This document shows, one piece after another, positions 11,449 to 21,859 of a DNA stretch of 64,000 nt. The position numbers and the translations under genes are program-made. Origin of the DNA: Kudoa neothunni. Its lineage: Eukaryota > Cnidaria. Under the pieces are notes generated by a model. It was not told the DNA's origin. It worked only from the letters and a program-made list of their open reading frames with translations, and did no database searches. Each line of letters starts with the position of its first letter. Position 1 is the first letter of the stretch. The stretch spans positions 15,376,001-15,440,000 of the forward strand of contig OZ199838.1 in assembly GCA_964304625.1 (NCBI GenBank), given 5' to 3'.

Positions 11449-14024
11449 GGCAATGGTTATTTCACGGGCAATTAATATCTCTAAACTAACCGATAGAATT
11501 TAATGCAAATTTATATATTTACATAATACATAAAGATCAATTGATTTGTAAATTTATAGATGTATACACGCATGTTATATAGATTACCTTAAAATAAAGC
11601 ACGTGACTGAATATGAACATGTTTTTTCAACTTTAGAACCGGTTTAATTACCAAATTATTTATTCATAAATGTATCAAAATGTTTTGTCAATCCAGAACG
11701 ACAGTTTTCCGTGATTGTGAACGTGTCTCACATCAATTTGTGCGCTATAGCGATGAATCACAATTTATTTAGCGTTGGCATGAAGTTTAATTCTTTTGAA
11801 GAATTAGAAAATGCTGTAGATTTAGGAGAAGGAGTTATATTCTAATCTGTACAAATGCCAGGCATGTACCCGCTTGAATATTAAAGACAGAGTAACAAAA
11901 TCAATTAATCCGCTTCTTCGGTATTATGAAATTACATATAGATGTATTTTCGGTGGTACTAATAGGCCCAGAAATAAGGCAACTACCAAAAACAACTTCC
12001 ATGTGAAAACCACGCTGAGAATGTCAGAGGATGGATTGTCGCTTGAAGTGAGTTCCTCTTTATTTAACCACAATCACGAATGCAATGAAATTATTCACAG
12101 AAATTTATCAAAACAAAGGAAAATTGATCTCAGAGATTATTCAACTTATTCAACTAGATGCAAATAAAAAGCTTATCCAGTCAAAGATTCAATCAGACAC
12201 GAGTAAAAATGTGAGATTACAAGCTCTTCACAATATTAAAACCAATCCCGATACCTCCCTAAACTCTTTAACTAAAATAGAGAGATTGTTAAAAGAAGAT
12301 TTTGGGGGATTTTTAAAAATTTTATACAACGAGCCTAATTTAACTAATTGAATATTTTTCGCTGACCAAGATATGAAAAGCTTTTTAGAATTGTATCCCC
12401 AAGTAATGTTTGTCGATACGACATAACAACTTTTAAACACGAGATATTTATCAAATAAATAGTCAACCTGATTGTGAACTGTACTAAAAATAATTTGTTG
12501 GAGTACCCTTATATTTATCAGCAAGGGAAGATTCAACAGGATGAATACACATTACAAGTGTTTGTGTTATGTATGAAGAAACGGAGCAGAACATCCAGTG
12601 GTATTGTAATGTTTTAAATAAATTGGTGCCAACGTCAACAAAAAATCTGTTTTCAATTACAACTGATAAAAATGAAAAACTTCGAAAAAGCTTTCCTAAC
12701 ACTTCATTAATCTTACGCAAAATATTCACAGAGCAATTACCACAAGTAAGTTTCCAATTACAGCGTCAAAACGCCAATAAATTCTTAATATTTTGCACTC
12801 AATAATTTATTATAAAAATCCGGATGATTATAAAAGTTACAGTAAAAAGATTAATTCTTTGAATATAATTAAGTTAACCGAATATTTTAAGAAAAATTGG
12901 GAAGATATTTATGAAGAATGGATACCTGGTTTGGGTAATGCCAGGAACTTTTACAAAAACGATATTACCAATAGGACTGAGTCAATAAATTATAAATTAA
13001 AAAAATGATAAATAATTGTTCAAAATGATGAAACAATCCTCGCAAGAAATATTAGACAGTCAATTTTATCATTTTCAAAGAAATTCAAATACTCTACTAA
13101 TCTCACATCAATGTTAGTGTCTACAACGTCAAAATTGTGCGGAGACTTCTTTGATAAATCAGTTAATGCAATAAAGTTATTAGAGAACATAATTAGAAAT
13201 CACGGAGTTGAGTTTATTGATTCTTTTCATGAAACATGTATCTTACATTAAATATTTATATTATAGTTGGCAAAATAATCAAAATGGTGAAAATATTGTT
13301 TATTTATTGATAAAAATATTGTTTTTACGTTATGGAAAATAGAAACTCAAAAAAGATAGCGAATTCGACTCGATACACCCCGTGAATTTTCAAAGGTTAC
13401 AACAGAGAATACTGAAGAATTGATCCATTCTGAGAACAACGGAAGCGCTATGAATGGAATCGAATTCTTTTCCATCCTAACCTTTCCTTGATCAATGGTT
13501 ATAAATAATAATTATTTTTTTGACTTAGTTTTAGACTTGGAATTGTCATCCAAAATAAAATCGGTAGGATGGAACCTAACTGTGATTGGTGTTAGAGAGA
13601 GAAAACAGCAAACATATACTAGATAAAAATTTTATTTGCATAATTAATCTCGTTTACAACATATTTATTCTTTCGAATAGACATGGTGGTCTTATTTATT
13701 AAGATAAACTGCTGATATTGCGTCGCTATTCGGAAGCACTTTAGTTTCGCCAATATAATTTTCATGCTAATTTTTAATATACTTTATTAAGAATATAGAA
13801 ACCTCTATTATTAGCATCGTTATTCTTTATATATTCGGTAAACTAAATAATAATTGCATATGTATTAATATTTGAAGGCGTTTGTTTATAAGGTCATCCA
13901 TATAACAAGTGTGTATATGCTTATAAACCAATTGCTTTTTATTGGTTATGTTAATATATAAAATTTCATTAAATCCTATCAGTTAGTTTTAGAGATATTA
14001 ATTGTCTGTGAAATAGCCACTGCC
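11449..14024 (+). mobile_element. Mutator-like element (MULE) with long TIRs and 9-bp target duplication
   Basis: The element is bounded by inverted repeats of about 160 nt (about 11449-11610 and 13865-14024) that begin GGCARTGGYTATTTCAC and stay alignable inwards through CTCTAAA, GATAGRATTTAATG and RATKACCTTA. It is flanked on both sides by the same 9-bp word TTTTAAAAA (11440-11448 and 14025-14033), the target-site length expected for MULEs. Inside lies a decayed transposase on the + strand. Total 2576 bp. The TIRs have diverged by several substitutions, so it is not recent. Confidence 0.88.
11750..13010 (+). pseudogene. degenerate MULE transposase of the ZSWIM3/FAR1-like type
   Basis: MULE transposases cut and paste the element and usually carry an N-terminal FAR1/WRKY-like zinc-binding domain and a DDE catalytic core. 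Pieces seen in order: a FAR1-like region at about 11775-12105 (EELENAV, YYEITYRCIFGG, then the HNHEC zinc-ligand-like end), a helical linker at 12106-12340 (ANKKLIQSKIQ), and the start of the MULE core (DMKSFLELYPQVMFVDTT) at about 12370-12425, whose last D fits the first catalytic Asp. Near 12940-13005 come NARNFYKN and NRTESINYKLKK, the usual region after the core. The frame changes several times and stops interrupt it, so it is not functional. Related genes in many animals are annotated as SWIM zinc finger proteins. Confidence 0.75.
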
Positions 14025-14129
14025 TTTTAAAAATCCGTCACAGATTGTTATTTTTAATTTATCAATATTCTAATAAAAGCGAAGAATAATTAAAGTCAAA
14101 AATTACTTAAGAGATTAAATTATTTAAAG

Positions 14130-14977
14130 TTAATAGTCATTTCCCTTAGTAGTTCTGATTTTGGAGAGATTAAAACAAATAATTTGCATACTTTTGGAAC
14201 TGTATTGCTGGTCAATAACTTCAAAATCATTCTCGTCAATTTTTCCATCCCAGTCCATATCGTTATCTTCATCACTGAAACCGTCACTTTCAGCTAACTC
14301 ATCAATATCCTCTCCACGATCGAGTTGAGCTTGCACTAAATAAATTTTGTATTTTGTTAATTTACATTAAAAATAAATCATTAACCTTGCCGAGCTGAGG
14401 CATCATTCATCAATCCCATCAATTTGGTGTATAGAGCAGTAGCTATATCAGATTATAGGAACAATAATTCGAAAAAAGAATGATTCACATTTTGCAACAA
14501 CATCATCATCTTCAAAGGCGTATCCAACAATTAACGTATGCTCAACTGGGCATTTTTCAAGCTCATCATCTAACCGAAAATTCATATAGCACCGAAGCCA
14601 TAAAAACGCGTTTCCATGACAATACCTTTTACAATATAATAGTAGTCCATGATAACAACGGTACAATTTATGGAATCCATTTCGAATTTGGATCGACCCG
14701 TAGCTGACGCATCAGATATGTCCAAAATAAACACTATGTTGCTATCATTCTCCTTGCGCCAAATAATATAACTATATTTGAGAATAAATAAATAACAATT
14801 ATTATGATAGTGCAACGTGTTAAGATACTTTGATGAAAACATCAGACTGCCGCCTCCATTCGATTTTCCATTCAATACCAACACTACGTTTGTTTCATAT
14901 GGCTCATTTTGGGGGAAAAGTTTTTGAAGTTGTTGGTCTCTTTTCGTGACAACAGATAGAAACGAATCCTCCAACAT
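14130..14977 (-). CDS. unrecognised spliced gene, 212 aa, acidic C-terminus
   Basis: Five exons on the minus strand (14829-14977, 14626-14771, 14489-14569, 14386-14442, 14130-14335) join through introns of 46-57 nt with proper GT-AG ends; the total of 639 nt is an exact number of codons, which argues for a real gene. The inferred protein starts MLEDSFLSVVTKRDQQ, has a hydrophobic beta-like centre (NIVFILDISDAS, NCTVVIMDYYYIV), a HTLIVGYAFEDDD segment and then a very acidic tail (about 15 Asp/Glu in 35 residues). No signal peptide or membrane span. The final exon could splice again at 14159-14196 and stop earlier. The true start may be upstream of 14977. I do not recognise the family. Its 5' side is only 184 bp from a TTAA MITE. 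Confidence 0.6.
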
Positions 14978-15161
14978 ATGAAAACACCACCTGAGAGACC
15001 CCTTCAAGGATAATCACTCGTTGTTGAGCGCTGAGATCTCGTCTATATTCGTTACATTTAATATTTCGTTATCTAGTCAACGTGAGTACTAATTATTTTA
15101 TTAAACCTAAATTTGTGTATAAGAACAAATATAAAAATTATCTGTAAATAGAAATTTCATT

Positions 15162-16063
15162 TTAACCCTCTAATGAATTTGGGGTAGAAAATTATCTCAA
15201 TGAAAATTTGTTTATTGGATAATATATAAATAATAATTTTAAATTTTTCTAGGGTTTGGCGCAATTTTTTTAAATAATGTTTTTTACAAATTAAAATAAA
15301 AAAAATTTTTTGCATATGATATTGGCGGAAATATACATTTTTCGCCTTCCGATGGACTTTCGGGTAAAAAAATACCCCATTTTTTTCTTTGCGAGAATTA
15401 ACGTAGAAATAATATTTAACCTATGTAATGAGTTTTGGGATTCTTGTAGTCTGGATTCTACGATATAACACTTACAAATCATAAGTAGATCACGTGATTC
15501 GGTATACAAACGAGTTTTTGATGATATTCTCCAGAGTAAGTTCTTGAAATCATGGAAGCATTATTATCTGGTCTACTAATGAGGAGATAAGTGCCAAATA
15601 AAAATTTTGAACCACGTTCAACCCCTATTCCAAGAAAATTGGATACAAAACCAGTGTTGTGTGCGCAATATGCATTAAATAATGTTGTCAAAACCAGTTA
15701 ATAAATGTTTGTGAATCATCTTTGCATTAAATATGGCTTATTTGTGGCACGAAATATAGGAGAAGGAGTTATTTAGATAAATTTTTTTTAAAAGCTTTAA
15801 TTAGAAAAATACACAATAAATCGAAATCGGACTTAAAATCTAATGCGACGGTTGTTGACGAAAGCGGTATTCGTAGGATTATCTAGATTATTAAACGATT
15901 TATTTACATTGTAACTCATTATTCTTTTTCCATGTCCACTAAAATTTTAAATAATTCTTCTTATGAAATTGTTTTGTAATAAATAATCAAATCAAAACTT
16001 GGAGTATTTTTTATTTCACGGTTCATTGGAGTACAGTTAATTTTCGGTACATTAGAGGATTAA
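15162..16063 (+). mobile_element. TTAA MITE, family 1 copy 1 (piggyBac-like)
   Basis: The element is bounded by TTAA on both sides (15162-15165, 16060-16063) with inverted ends CCCTCTAATG...CATTAGAGGA. TTAA targets and CCCT-type ends are hallmarks of piggyBac. It has no transposase; it is 902 bp. The same sequence recurs at 32640-34364 and, inverted, at 51314-54056, with shared interior such as ATTGGCGGAAATATA and AATCGAAATCGGAC. Small ORFs inside are not genes. Confidence 0.82.
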
Positions 16064-16319
16064 AATAGTTTTGGGGAGAGTTTATACGGCTTAAAAATAA
16101 GGTAAATAAAGAGTTATAATTATCTGTGATTGAAATAAATGTATTTATTCATTTAAGTAAATTTTCTGTGAATATAAAATTCTAATTCTATTATTTATAT
16201 ACGTAACAATTATTTGTTCATTTTGTAATCCTTTCATAAACATAAAAATATAATTCCCCACTTTTCGCCTAAATGCAATAATCTTGTTACAGTGTATTAT
16301 GTTTTGGAGTTCTAGTTGG
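16064..16319. other. AT-rich spacer
   Basis: No gene or repeat end seen between the TTAA MITE and the SINE-like segment. Confidence 0.4.
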
Positions 16320-16740
16320 GTATTTCTCCTTCATGAAAAGATTTAGAGACCGCAGCAGTCCCATCTGGCCCTCGTTTCACGCTTGTGCTGTAGCATGAGA
16401 ATTGAGCCCACTAAAATTAAATCCCCTCCTGAAGAACATCACTGCTCCAAACCCTGCACATTTTAAAAATAGTAACGTTAACTCTAGAGAGCTTGCGATA
16501 TTTTTGTTGCCTATTTCATTCCCAATGATTCGATTCCAACGTCCAATCCCCCATTGAAACGAAGTACAACTGCGAGTACATCGCACAGTAATAAGTCTAC
16601 ATTCGAACCGCCGCTTTCTATTACGTAATGGGGACGCACGATAGGGAAAATGGCCTTATAGGAGTCGGGACTGAACTTTTGACCCTCATTGTCGCAGTCC
16701 AATGGTAGCGCAGACACTCATGCAATCTACCCGCCTCCTT
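16320..16740 (-). repeat. probable tRNA-derived SINE
   Basis: This segment is clearly richer in G+C than its surroundings. Read on the minus strand, its start at about 16740 resembles a tRNA: a GGGTAGATTGCATGAG A-box-like run, GACTGCG as in an anticodon arm, and AGTTCAGTCCCGACTC as a B-box/T-arm. A roughly 330-bp unrelated body follows. The layout is that of a tRNA-headed SINE; no poly(A) tail or target duplication was pinned down. Overlapping 68-69 codon ORFs in it are incidental. Confidence 0.5.
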
Positions 16741-17089
16741 GAATAAAAAAGCACAGTACAAAAGTCGACTCATCGAACTTTTAATTTTAAGGTCTATTAT
16801 TCAGTAGACTCGATTGTTGAACCATCTGTCAAATATTTCTCGTTGTATGAAATGAATTAAACAGATCACAATGTAACCTATGTTGACATTGTCCTAACGG
16901 ATAAATTATCTAGACTCTAGAGCCTGTATGTTTTTATTGTTTTTAGAAAATTTTACGCAGAGTTAAACTGTAATGAAAACCAAATTTTAGCAGTAAAAAC
17001 AGGAGCTAATTGAACGTAGAAAAATCAATAGGACAATTATAAAGGTTAACATTCACACACTACGATCAACAACTTATTAAGGAGGATAA
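16741..17089. other. spacer and distal 3' region of selenoprotein T
   Basis: No coding frame seen. TTTATT at 16933-16938 is AATAAA on the minus strand and could be the polyadenylation signal of the selenoprotein T gene, about 150 nt beyond its SECIS. Confidence 0.35.
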
Positions 17090-17137
17090 ATCTAACCAAC
17101 TCTTCCAGATTAAACGGGTTCAGAACTGATTATCATG
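17090..17137 (-). promoter_or_regulatory. SECIS element of selenoprotein T
   Basis: On the minus strand, 30 nt after the stop codon, ATGA (17133-17136) is followed by TAATCAGTTCT, an apical loop that opens GAACCC and contains the AA, and then AGAGTTGGTTA followed by GA (17091-17092). The two 11-nt arms pair along their whole length with G-U wobbles. This is the kink-turn (ATGA...GA), helix of 9-13 bp and AA apical loop of eukaryotic SECIS elements, which recruit SBP2/eEFSec so that UGA is read as selenocysteine. Confidence 0.85.
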
Positions 17138-17165
17138 AATAAGCTATTGAAGGATGGTTTGAATG

Positions 17166-17904
17166 TTAGTCACGACCGATGTGGGAAGAAATCGAGGCGA
17201 TAACTTGTTGCAATGTTGGGAATGCTCCACTTTGAATTTTAGACCAAATAATGGTTGTATCTATTAAATAAAGTTAGAATAGGCAAATAAATCTAAAACC
17301 CGACCATTGAGAGTTATTTCGAATGCACCAGTAGACATTAACGAATTTTCAATTAGATTTCCCAAAATAAAAACTGCAATCACGATGGTATACTATCGAA
17401 ATCAATTGCGATAGAGAAACCAGTCAACAAAATACTTTGTTTTCAAGAATTGAATCAATTTCTGGAGTGATGTAGGGTTGTATTAAATCAGGGTAGAAAG
17501 AATGAATAGCGCATATCACAAGCAATATAAGTTTGGTCCATGAGACTATTCTAGCTCCCAGCAAACGCAATTTAGATTTGGGAGTGTTGTATTCTCCAAT
17601 AATTTCATAATCTGGAAAAACTTCCTCCAAGTTTTCCTTAAAATATTGGAAAGTATTTTTGTAATTTCATGAAATGCTATAAATATCAAAAATTCGATGA
17701 AATTCCCACAATCAACACCTACCAATAGCTAATTCTAATAATATTTTTCCTTGGAATATTAGTTTGAGACATCTTTTGGTGGGCTGTTCTAAGACGTTCA
17801 ACAATATCAGGTTCTTTGTTGTTGTTGGTGGTGATGTTGTAGATATCGATAAAAACCAATAGGCAGATTGGAATTATAAAGAAAATCAATTCTTTCCTGT
17901 TCAT
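17166..17904 (-). CDS. SELENOT: Selenoprotein T, 4 exons, 201 aa, in-frame UGA
   Basis: SelT is an ER-membrane thioredoxin-like oxidoreductase. Exons 17723-17904, 17436-17676, 17305-17392 and 17166-17260 total 606 nt and join in frame through 43-46-nt introns. The N-terminus is a hydrophobic signal segment (MNRKELIFFIIPICLLVF). The redox motif C61-I-S-U64 (human C-V-S-U) has its Cys codon split by intron 1 and the Sec codon TGA at 17667-17669. Then come FPDYEIIGEYN (human YPDIRIEGENY), a membrane-associated SWTKLILLVICA stretch, LENK joined by splicing to YTIVIAVFILGNLIEN, MSTGAFEITLN (identical to human MSTGAFEITLN), and NDTTIIWSKIQSG. Length matches human (195 aa). A SECIS lies just downstream. 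A second TGA in unspliced sequence near 17430 lies in the intron and is not coding. Confidence 0.95.
17667..17669 (-). other. selenocysteine UGA codon of selenoprotein T
   Basis: TCA on the + strand is TGA on the coding strand, at residue 64. It falls exactly at the Sec of the family's CxxU motif and is followed by 130 further conserved residues, so it is recoded rather than a stop. Confidence 0.93.
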
Positions 17905-18578
17905 TCACCACCTAACAGTAGACGATGTGTATCAAGACAACAGCAAGTCCAATGCCTTTACACGACTAGGATTACTAGAGTTGTTTGCGCATGTATCTAC
18001 AAACAAATGGACATTTGTAGGCGAAAGCTACTCTTACAACAATGTTTTAAGTTGATTATTAAAATGTGATACTGTATTGAATGAAATTCTCTTTGACTTT
18101 ATAGCATTATGAGAATTTACTGAATCAATTTCATACATGTTATAAAACTTAGCTAATCCTACTAAATGAAAAGGAATAATTCTAACCGAAATCATTATTA
18201 AACCGCCGAAACTCAGTTTTTAATTCTTATCCTCAGTTATATTTGAGAAATGTGAACAAAGTTTAACCAGTGTTAATATACTCAAGTGTTTTTTGCATTT
18301 AAAATAAAAATATGAATAGAATAATTTGAGTGCTGATTATTGTTTTATAATGTTGTATTATACATTTTATAATGGATCATTTCAAGCATCGAATATAAAT
18401 CGAAGATACCATAAAATTTTGTGAACTTTTCATGAGTATTCAACGTGATTTCAATGGAGCTCTAACTACGGTATAAGGACGGAAATATTTTTTTTTTGAA
18501 TGTCTTACCGTCATTTTGAGTCAAAGAAAATATTATAACATCACTTAAAAAGCATAAAGTAAAATTTAAGTGATTAAA
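17905..18578. other. intergenic, no gene seen
   Basis: Upstream region of selenoprotein T on the minus strand. No coding segment and no clear promoter element. Confidence 0.4.
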
Positions 18579-18580
18579 TA

Positions 18581-19003
18581 CAGTGCAACCTCGGAGTTGG
18601 ATCAACAATTTTGAGTAAGAAACATTTTTGAGTTCGATCACATATAGAAATGATATTCAGAACAAATCCAGTCGGAGTAAAAAACAGAGAACAGAAGAAA
18701 TCCTGGAAGAGTCACTCAATCAAATCGTGTGAACGTCATCGAAAGCGAATCCTTTATAATCTTTCCTATGATAACAAAAAATATTTATCCTATATTCCAT
18801 TTATATTATTAGATTTAATATTTATTTTTTAAATTTTATAAAAAAAAGGTATGCATGTTTTTTCATAAATAAGATTAAAAATAGTGATTTATTTGATGTC
18901 GTAACGGATTAAATTAATTTTCATTACTTTGCATGGGAAGAAATTATTTGGAGTTCGAACATACTTCTAGAACGGATTATGGTCAAAGTCTGAGGTTGCA
19001 CTA
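18581..19003 (+). mobile_element. pogo/Tigger-like MITE with TA target site
   Basis: Inverted ends CAGTGCAACCTCGGAGTT and (inward from the other end) TAGTGCAACCTCAGACTT lie inside a TA on each side (18579-18580, 19004-19005). TA duplication and a CAGT...CCTCGG end are typical of pogo-type Tc1/mariner elements. It is 423 bp, without transposase; the 60-codon ORF inside is incidental. Confidence 0.75.
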
Positions 19004-19005
19004 TA

Positions 19006-19646
19006 GTTGCTTCATACCATGATAAGGCTATAATTGAACCAAGTAAGCTTTTTTCAAAAAGGCGTTTAAATTGTGATTTATAGGGAATAATGAGCTCATT
19101 GTTTGTTTTACTATATATCGTTGAAATTATTATTGTATTTTTTAATTTTAAAACTTATAATTTTTGGATTAATAAGTAATTGATGACTAAACTCAATGAT
19201 TTTTAAATAAATTCGGCAACAATTGCTCGAATTTTGATCATAAAAATGTTCAAATTTGTGATTTAAAGTAAAACTTTATTTAATAGAATTTAATGTGTAA
19301 AACTATTTATTACTTTCGTTTGAGTTGTATATTGTGATAAAAATATTGGAAAAGCGACTGTATTTTTAAAATTTTTATTTGTGCAACTTGGTAGCACTAT
19401 ATTTAATTTTCAAAACTTAAATTTTCTTTCTGAATAACTCCATACTTTATTAACAACTTCCATTCTTTTTAGCCAAAATGCATTTTTCTCAATAATATAA
19501 TTTAGATTCTTTTGCAGAACAACGCAATCAAAATCGCCTTTATTCATTTCTTAATTATGTACCTTTTTATTATAGTAAAATATATTATGATTCCTTAAAG
19601 TAATTAGATTAAATATGTGTATTTTGATTTGGAACGATACTTTAAT
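19006..19646. other. AT-rich spacer, no gene seen
   Basis: No coding frame, repeat end or RNA gene recognised. Confidence 0.4.
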
Positions 19647-21111
19647 TTAACACTCGTACTGAGTCGACAATTTTCACCTTTAAATGACTTGGGGGTCGTT
19701 TTTGACACCAGGATAGAAATAGTAATTTTACGAATAAATTATATCCTCAAAAATGACCAGAACATTAAAATTTGTATAATATAATTATCTAATTATAAAA
19801 TTGGATGCAATTTTCACAAAATATTGGTATATGAGGGTTAAGCATAGGTTTAATACAATTTTTAATAGCATATTGAACGTTTGTCATTATGCTCACTTGG
19901 GCAAATGTAACATCTTATCCTTTAATTTAATCTCATTTTCGCGAAATTTGATTCTGGTTGGCTACGTTGTCAATACCGTATTCATTTGAAATTTCTTCAA
20001 TGATACTAAACATTATATTTTCTTCTTGTTCAAGGGTGGACAATTATATTTTTGCAGGGACGGAATTTCATGAAAAAATTTGATTACACACCTGAAGACA
20101 ATTATTTTGAAAGAATTTAATATTAATATAAATTTCATTGCATTTTAAATAAAATTTAATAAAAAATATTAATTAATTTGATTTTTTGAGTATTGTACAG
20201 ATATGGTGATAAATAAGGCAAACAGTGTTGGACAAGTATGTACATATAAATACATTCCAACTAAATCTTTATTAAAAACAAGGCTCCCGTTAGTTATTTT
20301 TCGCCTTTCAGTATCCGCTGGGCTTAAAATTAAACATCTTGTGGAGGAATTACATGTTTAATTGATTTAGCAATTAACTTTATAAATATAGTAGAAAGAA
20401 GAAAAATATATTTCGAACTTGATTTTTCACAAAACAAATTAATAAATTAAATGGTTAATTTTTCAATAGATTTTTGTATAGGTTAATAAATCAGGTAGTT
20501 TGTAGCGGAGTAATTTTATTATTTAAAGTAGGGCTAATCTGTTTATAATAAGTGCCATTCCAGAAAATATAAATGTAGAAGTTTCTTCCTACAATTTTAT
20601 TGATTTTTTAGTTTGCATAACTTGTGTGACGCCACATATTTCTGTTAATTCGTACTTTTTATTCCTTCAAATTTTCTGAATATTGTTAGCCATATTTAAC
20701 AATTATTCATGTTTCTAGTTGTACGTCCAACGTAAACAGTTATTAAACTTGAGTATAAACAAATATGGCGACTTTATATTTACGGATGAATTAATATTAG
20801 TCTGGATTTTAAATTATCTTAGAGAGAAACTAAATTTCAAATCTATCACAAATAGATGAATTCTATAGTAAACTTGCTATTGCTCCCGATGACCGAATGG
20901 GACATCATGGGACAAGTTCAGGCTCAGGGGTCATGTTATGCCTACCGCCGTTCAGCATCATTCTAGAAAACCTTAAAAGGATCTAAAACGTTGGAAAGAT
21001 TTTAATATCAAAGATATTATTCAAATTTACTCGTTATGTCGAATTGTTAATGTTATAATTAATTATTTATTCTGGGGTCACTTTTGACTCCAAACTCAGT
21101 ATGAGTGCTAA
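19647..21111 (+). mobile_element. TTAA MITE, family 2 (piggyBac-like)
   Basis: The left end is TTAA then CACTCGTACTGAGT (19647-19664); the right end is ACTCAGTATGAGTG followed by CTAA (to 21111), an inverted repeat of about 18 nt with a slightly mutated target site. Subterminal GGGGTC...TTTTGAC blocks occur at both ends in opposite orientation. The 1465-bp body contains no transposase; a 62-codon ORF at 19801 is incidental. Confidence 0.65.
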
Positions 21112-21859
21112 ACCTAAACTTCGTGAATGAGAATATAAAAGAAATCGTATCAGGAATAGTAAGAATTTATTTATTATGAGTAAGAAACATAATTAGATTA
21201 ATTTGTATTGAATAATGCTATTATCTGCCATTAATGCCATAGGTATACGATGCATTAAAATTTATAAAGAAATTCTAAATAAACAGTATCACGTGATTTC
21301 TATTATTGGCTAGTATATATTATTTACAAACGATGTATATACATAAAAGGAAGTATATATTCGAGTTATCATAAAAGCAGAAATTTAGTTTGAATAATAA
21401 ATATTGCAGAAAAATTTAAACAATGTTTAGTGTTTAATTTATTAATGTTAAATATACTTTTTCAAATAGAAGTCAGGTTTTCATTGTTTCTGTTTGCTTA
21501 TACTGAGTTCAATCATATTTTTGTTATTTTTCTTTTATTTGTTATTTTAATCATTTTGAATTATTCTGGCGCGAACTGAATAAACTCGTATATAAAATAA
21601 GTCTAGCCAAAATATTTAATATTTTCCAATTTTAAATTCTGTGTGAATTACATAAATCATTTTTAGTTATTTTGTTTTATAAACAAGAATAAGGGAATGT
21701 CATTTCTCATCTTCGAATTTATTTTTGATATATAATATATTTATTGCTCAGAAAACAAAAGAATAATTCACGAACTCACACGGTCATATCTATAAAAAGT
21801 CAATTTAAATCGTATAATATAAAACTTGAATCTTTTAAATCGAATGAAATTGTATGTAT
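21112..21859. other. intergenic, 3' region of the surface-protein gene
   Basis: No coding frame seen. It contains the putative 3' UTR of the minus-strand gene ending at 21860. Confidence 0.4.

Noticed and set aside
17424-17440. A second TGA after the VFC codons of selenoprotein T as another Sec codon
   Set aside because: It lies in intron 17393-17435; splicing joins LENK to YTIVIAV and restores the family sequence.
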